The notes beneath the pieces were generated by a model. It saw only the letters and a program-made list of their open reading frames with translations. It ran no database searches and had not been told where the DNA came from. A program made the position numbers and the translations under genes. Positions 44,007-52,900 of a stretch of DNA of 64,000 bases are shown in pieces. The DNA is from an uncultured Bacteroidales bacterium (GTDB lineage: Bacteria; Bacteroidota; Bacteroidia; Bacteroidales; P3), in contig ONIP01000009.1 in NCBI GenBank assembly GCA_900317955.1, positions 1-64,000 of the forward strand, given 5' to 3'. The first letter of the stretch is position 1. Every line of letters begins with the position of its first letter.

Positions 44007-44747
44007 TTACATTTTGTTCAATTCTTTTGTTGCTTCTTTGTTCCCTTGGGCAGCGGCTTTTTGAAGCCACTTCTTTGCTTCTGTTTTAGATTCTTCAACG
44101 CCTAATCCTACTTTATAGCATAACCCTAAAGCGTATTGTGCATCGTCATTTCCTTGTTCAGCGGCTTTGCGATACCATTTAACAGCTTCGGTGTCGGACT
44201 GAGTGACCCCATGACCTTTGAAATAGCACTTGCCAAGAAGGTATTGTGCTGCCGCATCTCCTTGTTCAGCTGCTTTGCGAAACCATTTAACGGCCTCGGA
44301 ATTGGACTCAGTGATACCTATACCAAGGTAATAGCAAAGGCCAAGTTTGTATTGTGCAACCGCCTTTCCTTGTTCAGCGGCTTTGCGAAACCATTTAACG
44401 GCCTCGGAACCAGACTGAGTGACACCTTTACCACTTAAATAGAGGGTACCAAGATTGCCTTGAGCATTCGGTTCTCCTTGTTCGGCGGCTTTGAGATACC
44501 ATTTAGCTGCTTCGGAATAAGACTGAGTGACACCAATTCCCTCTTCATAGCACATACCAAGTAAGTATTGTGCTCTATAATATCCTAACTCAGCAGATTT
44601 GCGCCAACGTTGGACGGCCTGGGTGTAATTCTCTTGTTTATAAAAAGAAGAACCTTGTTGGAAAAACTCCTCAGCACTTTGACCGTGAAGGGTAGTGCCA
44701 AGCATGACAAACAGTGCGATGATTAGAATGCGTGTACTTTTGAGCAT
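44007..44747 (-). CDS. Exported Sel1-like repeat protein
   Basis: The 246-residue protein (start ATG 44747; the upstream extension crosses a hairpin-rich leader) has a signal peptide (about 1-22, ending TLHGQS), one TPR-like unit (EEFFQQGSSFYKQENYTQAV), and about five 36-residue Sel1 repeats with AEQGxxxAQYxLGxCY...GxGVTQSxSEAVKWxRKA. At DNA level the repeats form a 108-base period across about 44150-44560. Sel1 proteins act as binding scaffolds; the partner is unknown. It is preceded by a structured RNA element. Confidence 0.88.
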   Translation of the reverse strand: MLKSTRILIIALFVMLGTTLHGQSAEEFFQQGSSFYKQENYTQAVQRWRKSAELGYYRAQYLLGMCYEEGIGVTQSYSEAAKWYLKAAEQGEPNAQGNLGTLYLSGKGVTQSGSEAVKWFRKAAEQGKAVAQYKLGLCYYLGIGITESNSEAVKWFRKAAEQGDAAAQYLLGKCYFKGHGVTQSDTEAVKWYRKAAEQGNDDAQYALGLCYKVGLGVEESKTEAKKWLQKAAAQGNKEATKELNKM

Positions 44748-44834
44748 AATAGTTGTTTTTTTATTTTGCCTACTCTGTGATACAGTTTTCGGCGGGGCTG
44801 CGCTTTCTCCAGCACCAAGAGGGAGCCTTACTAT
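44748..44834 (-). promoter_or_regulatory. Leader between the RNA element and the Sel1 gene
   Basis: About 87 bases. The minus strand contains GGTGCTGG (44809-44816 on plus as CCAGCACC), complementary to CAGCACC inside the terminator hairpin upstream, so the two could pair alternatively. No TAnnTTTG box is seen here, so the Sel1 gene may depend on the promoter at 45045-45052 and on read-through. Confidence 0.4.
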
Positions 44835-44863
44835 AAAAAAGAAGCGTGGTGCTGTATACCACG
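44835..44863 (-). terminator. Terminator hairpin of the RNA element
   Basis: On the minus strand CGTGGT and ACCACG form a 6-bp stem around ATACAGC, followed by CTTCTTTTTT. Confidence 0.75.
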
Positions 44864-45041
44864 TCTTTGACTGAGGGTCCTGAGAAATACCTTGCAACTG
44901 AGATGTTGTAAACAGTCCACGCTATATGCGCAAACCATTATACCCACCTTGTGTTGCGATTGAAAATTTCTCAGGTTTTCAGTCACAAGAAGAAGTATAA
45001 CGCTTCTATACTATCGGCTCGGATGCTTTACCCGAAACCGT
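44835..45041 (-). ncRNA. Structured non-coding RNA with its own promoter and terminator
   Basis: The minus strand carries, in order, a -7 box (45045-45052), a hairpin from CGGTTTCGG with CCGAGCCG, a small GTATA/TATAC hairpin, and a long closing stem: GACTGA plus CCTGAGAAAT pair with ATTTCTCAGG plus TCAGTC (plus-strand positions 44966-44984 with 44869-44888). It ends with a hairpin CGTGGT/ACCACG and a T run (44835-44863). The stem encloses about 77 bases with a further GCAAC/GTTGC pairing. No ORF is present. Size (about 205 nt) and the long closing stem recall 6S RNA; a cis-acting leader of the Sel1 gene is the alternative. I cannot name the family. Confidence 0.6.
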
Positions 45042-45044
45042 TTG

Positions 45045-45052
45045 CAAAGATA
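45045..45052 (-). promoter_or_regulatory. -7 box of the RNA element
   Basis: Minus-strand TATCTTTG, directed away from the divergent glycosidase promoter at 45107. No clear -33 match. Confidence 0.65.
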
Positions 45053-45106
45053 CGATTTATTTTCCGATAGTTGAATTTTTTTTCTCAATTCAGCAAAAAA
45101 TAGTGT

Positions 45107-45114
45107 ATCTTTGC
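45107..45114 (+). promoter_or_regulatory. -7 box for the DUF4838 glycosidase gene
   Basis: TATCTTTG lies 33 bases before the chosen ATG at 45148; an in-frame ATG would otherwise overlap the box. Confidence 0.7.
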
Positions 45115-45147
45115 ACTTGTATTTCATGTAATAACAAACCTCATAAT

Positions 45148-47547
45148 ATGGCTCCTCTACGCAGTCTCTTTCCTCTGTTGGTCTCGGCTCTTATTTTGGT
45201 TGCGGGTAGCATTTCTCAGGCTCAAAACATGCCCGAAAACCAAAGCATTGCAACCAATTCTTTAGCACAAAAACCTATTGCAATCCAAGGATTTATTATC
45301 CTTCCGCATAACGCTGACTCTGTCGAATTCCGCGCGGCATATCTGTTACGCAAATACTTGAGAAACTACGTCACCATGGAGGAAACTCTCTATTATGACT
45401 CGCTTTATTCTTTTCTCAATACTGATTCCACCTCTGTCAAACCTGCCATCTTTGTCGGCAACACCCATCTGGCTCAGACCCTCCTCACCCGTAAGAATGA
45501 AATCCGCGATGACGGCTTCATACTCAAGAGCAATGGCCGGCGGGCAGTCATCTATGGTCTGAAGGGAAAGGCAGTCTACTACGGAGCCGCTCGCCTATTA
45601 GAACTGAAAGGTCATCGAATGACACATGACCAGATTCCAGACGTTGCCCCCAACATTCAACCGGGTCTGCCCATAGTCGACGAGGTGAACAACCCCAGCT
45701 TTGCCTACCGAGAAATCTGGTACTACACCCCCCACCACAGCAACGATTATGCCGACTGGCACGGACTTCATCGCCGCATCCGTGTCGGCGACAGCAACCA
45801 ATATATCTGGAACCACGCTGCTTCCGGCCCTCTCCGTTGGGCAGATAACATGTATGTCCATACGTTCCAAAAACTCATCCCGCCGCAGAAATATTTCGAC
45901 CTCCATCCTGAATGGTTTACTGAAACGGGAGGCAAACGGGTTCGCGACGGACAGCTCTGCCTCTCCAACCCCGAAGTGCTTGACACTCTCTGCGCCAACC
46001 TTGCCAAGATGATGGTCGACCAACCCGACGCTCAGATATGGTCGGTCTCCAACAACGACAACTACAACGTCTGCCAATGCCCCCGTTGCCGCCACATGGA
46101 CTCCCTCTATGGCGGCCCATCTGGCACACTCATCCATTTCATCAACCAAGTGGCACGGCGGTTCCCCGACAAGACCATCTCCACCCTTGCCTACCAGTTC
46201 ACCCGCAGGGCACCCCAACCTGTCAACGGACATATCGAAAAGCCCGACAGCAATGTCAACATCATGTTCTGCTCCATAGAGTGCGGTCGACAGGAAGCCA
46301 TCGCCACCGCCCCTGCCGAGGCCTCCTTCCGCAAGGATATGGAAGACTGGGCAGCCCTGACCAACAATATATACGTTTGGGACTATGTGGTGCAGTTCCG
46401 CAACATGTGGGATCCATTCCCGAATCTCCACGTCCTGCAGCCCAACCTCAAATACTTCCACGACCACGGCGTCCGTTTTATGTTTGAGCAGGGAACGGGT
46501 GCCAACAACATGACCTCATGGATGGAACTGCGTGAATACATGCTTGCCAAACTGCTCTGGAACGTCAATGCCGACCCCGATTCGCTCCTCCACGACTTCT
46601 GCTTACACCATTACGGTCTATCCGCGCAACCCATTGAGGAACTCTATCGCGAGATGCACCGCTCCCTCATCGCCTCCGGTCAGCGACTCGACATTTACGG
46701 CTACCCCATCGACGCTGCCCAAGGCTATCTTTCCCCTGCCCAGATAGCCAAATATCAAAAACTTATCTCCGCCGCATACGACAGCCTCAGCCTTTACAGC
46801 ACCCGAACCAGTTACTATTATCACAACTACGGCATCTCCACCGACCAAGTGGTACGTGACCGCATCCGTTACCTTGAACTATCCATCGACTATGCCGTCA
46901 TTGAACTTACCATGTCCGGCATCCTCCCTCTCGACAGCACCTTCCTCCCTCTTGTCGACCGTTTTATCTCCGACGGCAAAAGACTTGGGCTTAATATCCT
47001 CCACGAAATGGGCTATACCCTTGATGAATACCGTGCCGACATTGACAACTTCCTTGCCAAAACCAATCAGCCCAACCTCGCGCGTCATTGTCCCGTCACC
47101 CTCCTCCACCAGCCCGACAGTCAATACTATGCCGACGGAGCAAAGGGGCTCACCGACGGCCGTGCCGGAATCCTCGACTATCGCCACTCCTGGCTTGGAT
47201 TCTATGGCGACACACTCGACGCCGTCATTGACCTCGGCCGCCGCACAACGCTCCACGAAATCAAGCTCGACTTCTTCTACTTCCCCCTCTCTTGGATATT
47301 CTTCCCGCAAACTATCAATTTCTATATCTCCAGCAATGGCCGTAGTTGGCAACTCGTCGGCTCCCTCCATCCCGACAATCCCCAACGCCTTGCCGTCCCC
47401 GAAATCAAGACTTTTTCCACGCCCGGTTTCTGCAGCCGTGCCAGATATGTGCGTGTTCAAGCCATCCCGCTGTCCACCATTCCCTCTTGGCACCGCGCCA
47501 CCGGCAACCCCGCATGGCTTTTCACCGACGAAATCATTGTAAAGTAG
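45148..47547 (+). CDS. Exported DUF4838 / F5-8 type C domain protein, putative glycoside hydrolase
   Basis: The 799-residue protein has a signal peptide (about 1-26). Residues about 35-170 resemble the N-terminal domain of alpha-glucuronidases and hexosaminidases (AAYLLRKYLRNYV, IFVGNT, DGFILKSNGRRAVIYG, then GAARLLE). The central part is DUF4838-like: NQYIWNHAAS, YFDLHPEWF, CLSNPEV, SVSNNDNYNVCQCPRC and FEQGTGANNMTSWMELREYM. The last about 155 residues look like an F5/8 type C (discoidin) sugar-binding domain (HSWLGFYGDTLDAVIDLGRR, FPQTINFYISSNGRSWQLVG). The substrate is unknown. A symporter gene follows after 119 bases. Confidence 0.8.
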   Translation: MAPLRSLFPLLVSALILVAGSISQAQNMPENQSIATNSLAQKPIAIQGFIILPHNADSVEFRAAYLLRKYLRNYVTMEETLYYDSLYSFLNTDSTSVKPAIFVGNTHLAQTLLTRKNEIRDDGFILKSNGRRAVIYGLKGKAVYYGAARLLELKGHRMTHDQIPDVAPNIQPGLPIVDEVNNPSFAYREIWYYTPHHSNDYADWHGLHRRIRVGDSNQYIWNHAASGPLRWADNMYVHTFQKLIPPQKYFDLHPEWFTETGGKRVRDGQLCLSNPEVLDTLCANLAKMMVDQPDAQIWSVSNNDNYNVCQCPRCRHMDSLYGGPSGTLIHFINQVARRFPDKTISTLAYQFTRRAPQPVNGHIEKPDSNVNIMFCSIECGRQEAIATAPAEASFRKDMEDWAALTNNIYVWDYVVQFRNMWDPFPNLHVLQPNLKYFHDHGVRFMFEQGTGANNMTSWMELREYMLAKLLWNVNADPDSLLHDFCLHHYGLSAQPIEELYREMHRSLIASGQRLDIYGYPIDAAQGYLSPAQIAKYQKLISAAYDSLSLYSTRTSYYYHNYGISTDQVVRDRIRYLELSIDYAVIELTMSGILPLDSTFLPLVDRFISDGKRLGLNILHEMGYTLDEYRADIDNFLAKTNQPNLARHCPVTLLHQPDSQYYADGAKGLTDGRAGILDYRHSWLGFYGDTLDAVIDLGRRTTLHEIKLDFFYFPLSWIFFPQTINFYISSNGRSWQLVGSLHPDNPQRLAVPEIKTFSTPGFCSRARYVRVQAIPLSTIPSWHRATGNPAWLFTDEIIVK

Positions 47548-47609
47548 TATCAACTTCATACCTCTCCGGCTAATAATTCCATGCCGAACGTTAAAGTCGA
47601 GACCGAAGT

Positions 47610-47640
47610 GTTGCCATGTCATAAAAAAAACGTACCTTTG
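47610..47640 (+). promoter_or_regulatory. Promoter for the sodium:solute symporter
   Basis: GTTG at 47610-47613 and TACCTTTG at 47633-47640 are 19 bases apart. The leader to ATG 47667 is about 25 bases. Confidence 0.75.
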
Positions 47641-47666
47641 CAAACTTTTTTCCAACGAGGCAACGC

Positions 47667-49193
47667 ATGATAACGCCTGTACATATCATTGGTATCCTTC
47701 TCACTGTTGGTCTGTTGCTGACGGTGAGCATTCTCTCTGGCCGTAAAGTCAAGGACGAAAAAAGCTTCACCACTGGTGGCCGTTCTGGCTCGTGGATGGT
47801 ATGCGGAGCCATTCTCGGCACCTTGGTTGGCGGACAGTCCACCATCGGTACTGCCCAGTTGGCTTTCAGTTTCGGCATCTCCGCGTTGTGGTTCACTTTC
47901 GGTGCCGCCCTCGGAGCGTTGGTGTTGGCTTTGTTCTACGCCCGTAGCCTGCGCGAGAGCGACTGCACCACCCTCCTCCAAATCGTGTCGCGTCAGTATG
48001 GCCGTCGTGCCGAAACGGTTGGCTCCCTTCTCTTCCTCATCGGCATCTTTATCAGCATTATGTCGCAGGTGCTTTCCTCTTCGGCCATGGTCACCAGCCT
48101 TTTCCATATCCCCTTGACATGGGCGGCTGTCATCAGTGCTGTCCTCATCATGCTCTTCGTCCTCTTTGGCGGTATACGCAGTGCCGGGATGGGCGGCATC
48201 ATCAAACTGGTGCTTCTCTATGTCACCAGCCTCGCCGCCGGTGCCATGGTGTTGCATCTTGGCAAGGGCATGACCGGTCTCATGCAGAGTATTGAAAGCC
48301 TTTATGCCGACCCCGTCGTGGCCGGACTCAACGACATCACCGACGCTGAAAGCATCCATCGCCGCTACGGCAATATCGTGGCGCGTGGACCCCTCAAGGA
48401 CATCGGTGGCTGCCTATCCCTCATGCTTGGCGTCGTTACCACGCAGACCTACGCCCAGGGCATCTGGTCTGCTGCTTCCACTGCCAAAGCCCGACGCGGC
48501 GCAGTCTACTGTGCCTGCCTTATTCCTATTATCGGTGCAGCCTGTACGCTGGTGGGCATGTACATGAGGGGCCATTATGTTACGGCTGCCGAATTGGCCG
48601 CCCTTCAGGCTGCCGGACACCAGTTGCCCAGCGGCATCGGGGTGATAGAGAGCTCTCTCCAGGCCTTTCCCGATTTTGTACTCAACCACTTGCCCGCGTG
48701 GATAGGCGGCATTGCCTTGGGTGCCATGCTTATCAATATTCTGGGCTGCGGTAGTGGCCTCACCCTTGGTGCTGCCACCATACTGGTGCGCGACGTGGTG
48801 AACAATCTTCGCCAACTGCGCCTCAGCCGCCAGTTTGGGCGTCGGCTGCCGAGGGCGATGGTTGTTACAGGCTCCTCCGCTCTTGTTCAGACACGCCTTG
48901 CCATAGTGGCCATACTCACTTTGGCCGTTGTTATAGCCCTCTCGGTGCGTGGCACCTTCATCAACGACCTCGGCTTCCTCTCGCTTGGATTGCGTGCCGT
49001 GGCGTTGCTCTTCCCGCTGAGTTTTGCCCTTTTCCTGCCGGGACGGTTCCGTGCCAGCCGGGTGGTTCCCGCCATGGTGGCAGGCACCGCCGTCATGCTC
49101 TTGGCAAAGTTCCTTAGCCTCCCCGCCGACCCCATCTATTACGGTCTCGCAGTCAACGCACTTATTATCCTTTCCGGCCGCAGGCATAAATAG
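47667..49193 (+). CDS. Sodium:solute symporter (SSS) family transporter
   Basis: A 508-residue inner-membrane protein with about 13 TM helices. Family features include SFTTGGRSGSWMVCGAILGT near the N-terminus, GGQSTIGTAQLAFSFGISAL, VLFGGIRSAGMGGIIKLVLL, and GAMLINILGCGSGLTLGAAT. It imports a solute with Na+, which fits the Na+ gradient made by NQR. Location between a putative glycosidase and a convergent sialidase makes a sugar or sialic acid substrate plausible, but the sequence does not show this. Confidence 0.88.
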   Translation: MITPVHIIGILLTVGLLLTVSILSGRKVKDEKSFTTGGRSGSWMVCGAILGTLVGGQSTIGTAQLAFSFGISALWFTFGAALGALVLALFYARSLRESDCTTLLQIVSRQYGRRAETVGSLLFLIGIFISIMSQVLSSSAMVTSLFHIPLTWAAVISAVLIMLFVLFGGIRSAGMGGIIKLVLLYVTSLAAGAMVLHLGKGMTGLMQSIESLYADPVVAGLNDITDAESIHRRYGNIVARGPLKDIGGCLSLMLGVVTTQTYAQGIWSAASTAKARRGAVYCACLIPIIGAACTLVGMYMRGHYVTAAELAALQAAGHQLPSGIGVIESSLQAFPDFVLNHLPAWIGGIALGAMLINILGCGSGLTLGAATILVRDVVNNLRQLRLSRQFGRRLPRAMVVTGSSALVQTRLAIVAILTLAVVIALSVRGTFINDLGFLSLGLRAVALLFPLSFALFLPGRFRASRVVPAMVAGTAVMLLAKFLSLPADPIYYGLAVNALIILSGRRHK

Positions 49194-49233
49194 AGCCCCC
49201 GCACATACGACTATATTATAAACCACAATCTAT

Positions 49234-50148
49234 ATGAATATCAACAAAATTATTCCACTCGTCGCCATAGTCTTTTTCATGGCCTCATGCCAGCAACCAA
49301 CTGGCCCCGACAACGCCGTCGTACCCCAGAACATTATGCTTGCACCCGGCCAGTATGTAGTGGACGAGCCGGACAACCTCACAGAGTATTTCCATAATCT
49401 TTGCCTCGAACACGGAGCTATCGTGGCAGTTCACTCTTCGGACTACGAGGACTCGCTTCAGGTATGGCAAACCATCCAGGCGTTAGACGATTTCGCAGCA
49501 GGACGCCGTCAATATTACCCAGCCGAGGAGGTTAAAGATGCCCTTGGTTCATTGGCTTTTGAACTTGGCTATTGGTACAGCCATGGCGAACAGGTTGATA
49601 CCAACCATCTCGAGATGTTCTTTTTCCGCCTTCTTGAGCAGGCCGTACGGTTGAGTCCGCAGGTGGATTACGTGACCGATTTCCATGCCTCCGACGGCAC
49701 TGCCGGTATCCTCAATTATCACGAATGGAGTCCCAACCCGCTGTATTCCTTTCTTATATATCCAACCGACAACGGGCTTCGGGTGACGCAGGTTGGCGAA
49801 ACAGGCTTCGTGAAAACCGAGAAGTTGTTCCATCTCACCGACGATTCCGGTCGCGACTACTACCTCTGCTCCAACAATGGCGACTTTGGCAACGAGGATG
49901 TTTTTGTCAGAGTGTTTTTCTGTCAGCACCTTTTCATGTGCGACGAGACAGGTGTCCGTGAAGTGGCCTCCTATTCAGCCTCCGAATCCAACTACGAAGA
50001 GGATTCCAACTGCCGCGTTGTCTTTAATCCCCAGCAACTGCGTTGGGATTTATGCAAACGGGACGGCGACAAATACATACGCGTGGACAACACCCCGTCG
50101 CTGTTTCTTGAAATTGACGGACTCAATTCCATCTTTTATCTGGAGTAA
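49234..50148 (+). CDS. Lipoprotein of unknown function
   Basis: The 304-residue protein has a lipobox FFMASC (Cys19) after a short signal. The rest has no recognisable family; it is acidic, Tyr/Phe-rich, with helical N-terminal (about 45-130) and beta-like C-terminal (about 140-304) halves. It lies 40 bases after the symporter and is convergent with the sialidase gene. Confidence 0.7.
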   Translation: MNINKIIPLVAIVFFMASCQQPTGPDNAVVPQNIMLAPGQYVVDEPDNLTEYFHNLCLEHGAIVAVHSSDYEDSLQVWQTIQALDDFAAGRRQYYPAEEVKDALGSLAFELGYWYSHGEQVDTNHLEMFFFRLLEQAVRLSPQVDYVTDFHASDGTAGILNYHEWSPNPLYSFLIYPTDNGLRVTQVGETGFVKTEKLFHLTDDSGRDYYLCSNNGDFGNEDVFVRVFFCQHLFMCDETGVREVASYSASESNYEEDSNCRVVFNPQQLRWDLCKRDGDKYIRVDNTPSLFLEIDGLNSIFYLE

Positions 50149-50311
50149 ATTGTTCAACCCAAGGAAAGAAATCCCCTACTTCCAAACGTTTTGCATTAGA
50201 ACAACAATACTTGCACAATTGTTTTACATTGTTAAAGTGTTGATTAACAGTAGAATAAGTGTAATATAAGAGTGCGTTGTAGGGAGGTGCAATTTGTGTG
50301 ATGCAAGGATG

Positions 50312-51463
50312 CTATTGCCTTAGTAGGCTGTCGACGGGCCAGTTTTGGTACCAGAGTTCGCAGGCACCATTGGGGTTCTCCTCGAGGAATACGCCCACGC
50401 TTCCGTTTTTGAGCAGGGTGAGGGAGGAGTAGACGGAGGGGCCGTCGAAAAGAAGAACGGGGTCCTGCCATGTGGCGCCTTCGTCGTAGCTGACAAAGAT
50501 GCTCACGTCGCGACGATCCATTGAGTTGGGGATGCTGTGGAGGAGAATGTTGCGGCTGTCGCCACGGTCGGTGGCGGCAAGACGTAGGATGTCGCCGTTG
50601 CAGGCGTTGGTTTTCATGCTTTCCCAACGGCCTTGGGTGCCCCAAGAGACACCGCCGTTGCTTGAATGGTTATAGCCACGGGCACCGGACTGGCGTACAC
50701 TGATGAGCACACGTCCATCGGTGAGTTCCATTAGTTTGGCCTCGTCACCACCGCTGTAGGCGCGTTCGGAGACGTTCCAAGTGTGGCCGTTGTCGTCGCT
50801 GTAGACTACAAAGTTGTCGAGGGTGTTGCTGCCTTTGCGGCACATGGCTGCGGCAAACATGATGCGTCCGGCGTGTTGACCGCGGGTGAGGCGCAAGCCA
50901 TTGCCGGAGCCAAAGAAAGAGGCGCGGTAGTTGCGGCAGACGGTGTTAGTGGCTTGACTGCCCCATAGTTGGGCGGTAATGTCTTCGGGTTGTGACCAGG
51001 AACGTCCTCCATCGGTGCTGCGGCAAATGTAGCTGCGGATGGGGTCGGATTCGGACGAGGCGAAAAGGCCGTTGCCACCGACGAAGGCACAGACCACATC
51101 GCCGTTGCTGCAAACCACAAGGGCTGCATCGCCGTAGCCATGCTTGCGGCCGTTGCCTTGGGCAATGGTTACGGGATCGTTCCAGGTGCGGCCGTTGTCG
51201 GTGCTGCGGCGTGAAACGATGTCGATGTCTTCGGGGAGGTCGGATTCATTGTATTTGCGACGGTCGCAGGTAATGAGCAGAGTGCCGTCGGGCAGGCAGC
51301 AGATGGCGGGGATGCGCCAGTTGGCGCTGCTGAAGTCGCCGGGACGGAAGAGACACTGCTCATAGTAATGGATGGTGTCAGCAACCGGAGGGTTTTCGGG
51401 TGCAGGCTTTTGGCAGCCCCAAATCAGCAGGGACAGCAAAAGCATCATAGGGATGTTTTTCAT
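50312..51463 (-). CDS. Lipoprotein exo-alpha-sialidase (GH33)
   Basis: Cleaves terminal sialic acids from glycans. The 383-residue protein has lipobox LIWGC (Cys17), the arginine of WRIPAI near 49, the Asp-rich DLPEDIDIV, five Asp boxes or variants (STDNGRTW, STDGGRSW, SDDNGHTW, SNGGVSW, SYDEGATW), the Glu of GGDEAKLMEL and the VYSSLTLL tyrosine, so the active site appears complete. It closely resembles the sialidase half of the fusion at 29.2-32.3 kb. It is the last gene of the minus-strand run with panC (33-base gap). Confidence 0.93.
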   Translation of the reverse strand: MKNIPMMLLLSLLIWGCQKPAPENPPVADTIHYYEQCLFRPGDFSSANWRIPAICCLPDGTLLITCDRRKYNESDLPEDIDIVSRRSTDNGRTWNDPVTIAQGNGRKHGYGDAALVVCSNGDVVCAFVGGNGLFASSESDPIRSYICRSTDGGRSWSQPEDITAQLWGSQATNTVCRNYRASFFGSGNGLRLTRGQHAGRIMFAAAMCRKGSNTLDNFVVYSDDNGHTWNVSERAYSGGDEAKLMELTDGRVLISVRQSGARGYNHSSNGGVSWGTQGRWESMKTNACNGDILRLAATDRGDSRNILLHSIPNSMDRRDVSIFVSYDEGATWQDPVLLFDGPSVYSSLTLLKNGSVGVFLEENPNGACELWYQNWPVDSLLRQ

Positions 51464-51496
51464 GATTATTGTAATGTGTTGACGCGGGGAGGCGTA

Positions 51497-52381
51497 CTAT
51501 TCTTCTTCTTCGGGGCGGAATCGCACGACGTCGATGAGGCGGACGCCTTCGAGCCACACAGCAATGCATCCCACAACACCGGGGGCGTCGCTCCAGTCCT
51601 CGATAGGTTGCAATGTGGTGTCGTTGACGATTTCGAAATATTCGGGTTCGAAGCGAAGGCTTTCGTCCAGACCGTTAACCTCGTGGAAGGAGCTGAGTGT
51701 GTCGAGAACCCAGAGTTTTACGCTTTCGACGTCTTCGAACTGGGACATTTCAACGGCTTGCTGGAGGGTGGCGTAGATGTTGGGGGCAACGTCGCGGGCT
51801 TGTTGCGAGAGACGCATATTGCGGCTGCTGAGGGCGAGGCCGTCGTCGGCTCGGACGATGGGGCAGGGGACAAGTTCGATGGGATATTTGATTTGTTCCA
51901 GAAGGTTGCGGATGATGGCAATTTGCTGGAAGTCTTTTTCGCCGAAGTAGGCGCGAGTGGGTTGTGCAAGGTCGAAGAGACGGCGCACGACTACAGCCAC
52001 GCCGGAGAAGTGTCCGGGACGGCGCGGGCCTTCCATTACCTCTTCGATGGGGCCGAAATGGTAGACAGTGGTAACGGGCTCGGGGTACATCTCCTCAACA
52101 GAGGGGACAAAGGCAATGTCGGCTCCGGCAGCAGCGAGAAGCTTGCAGTCGGCTTCGACGGTGCGGGGATATTTGGCCAGGTCTTCTTTGTTGTTGAATT
52201 GTATGGGGTTGACAAAAACGCTGACAACCACAATGTCGTTTTCGGCACGTGCGCGGCGTACCAGAGAGAGGTGCCCTTCGTGGAGAGCGCCCATGGTGGG
52301 GACGAGTCCTATGCTTTTGTGTTGTTGTTTGGCTTGTTGGATGGCCTCGGTGAGGTCGGCCACGGTTGTATATGTATTCAT
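51497..52381 (-). CDS. panC: Pantothenate synthetase
   Basis: Joins pantoate and beta-alanine using ATP in vitamin B5 synthesis. The 294-residue length is normal. Motifs: LVPTMGALHEGHLSLVRRA (HIGH-like), VSVFVNPIQF, YFGEKDFQQIAIIRN and VRADDGLALSSRNMRLS. panB and panD are not in the window. It lies between the PF04020 and sialidase genes. Confidence 0.97.
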   Translation of the reverse strand: MNTYTTVADLTEAIQQAKQQHKSIGLVPTMGALHEGHLSLVRRARAENDIVVVSVFVNPIQFNNKEDLAKYPRTVEADCKLLAAAGADIAFVPSVEEMYPEPVTTVYHFGPIEEVMEGPRRPGHFSGVAVVVRRLFDLAQPTRAYFGEKDFQQIAIIRNLLEQIKYPIELVPCPIVRADDGLALSSRNMRLSQQARDVAPNIYATLQQAVEMSQFEDVESVKLWVLDTLSSFHEVNGLDESLRFEPEYFEIVNDTTLQPIEDWSDAPGVVGCIAVWLEGVRLIDVVRFRPEEEE

Positions 52382-52390
52382 GGTATGATG

Positions 52391-52882
52391 TTATTTATTA
52401 TCGTCGTTAATTTCTTCGTAGGGGGTAAAGCCCTCCTCGTCGGTGTCGGTGTGGATGTCGTGGGCTTGGGAGTCGGAAGGTTGATAGTCGGGACGCCGCA
52501 TAAGACGGTTTGGGATTTCGAGCAGATAGTTGATGGCGGTGAGGAGCAGGCTGAAAAGCAGGGCGTTGAGGAATCCGTCGACATGGAACTGGCTGACCAG
52601 CTTGGAGGCGAGGAGGATGATGCAGGCGTTGATGATGAGCAGGAAGAAGCCCATGGTGACGATAGTGAAGGGAAGGGTGAGGACAATGAGGATGGGACGG
52701 ATGAAGTTGTTGAGAAGCGCGATGACGGCTGCGGTGAGGATGGCAGCCCAGAAGGTATCGATATGAACGCCGGGCATGATGTAGGCTGCCAGAACGGTGG
52801 CCAATGCCATGACAACCATTTGCGCTATAAAACCCAAGGGACCGGAATAAGGTTCAGGATAGTTGTTGATTGTGATTTTCAT
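52391..52882 (-). CDS. PF04020-type membrane protein (phage-holin-4-like superfamily)
   Basis: A 163-residue protein with four TM helices (about 20-130): FIAQMVVMALATVLAAYIMP, ILTAAVIALLNNFIRPILIV, TLPFTIVTMGFFLLIINACI and LLFSLLLTAINYLLEIP, with the conserved NNFIRPILIVLTLPFT stretch. The tail is acidic. The family name refers to a fold; no phage genes are near. It is 9 bases before panC. Confidence 0.85.
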   Translation of the reverse strand: MKITINNYPEPYSGPLGFIAQMVVMALATVLAAYIMPGVHIDTFWAAILTAAVIALLNNFIRPILIVLTLPFTIVTMGFFLLIINACIILLASKLVSQFHVDGFLNALLFSLLLTAINYLLEIPNRLMRRPDYQPSDSQAHDIHTDTDEEGFTPYEEINDDNK

Positions 52883-52900
52883 TCTGGACGGGGTGTTAGG

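Noticed and set aside
43902..44105. Plus-strand ORF of 67 codons
   Set aside because: It overlaps the terminator hairpin and the 3' end of the Sel1 gene and has no coding character.
44150..44560. DNA repeat of 108-base period considered as a separate repeat element
   Set aside because: It is explained by 36-residue Sel1 repeats of the coding sequence.
52391..52882. Phage holin indicating prophage
   Set aside because: PF04020 members are widespread chromosomal membrane proteins; no other phage gene is nearby.
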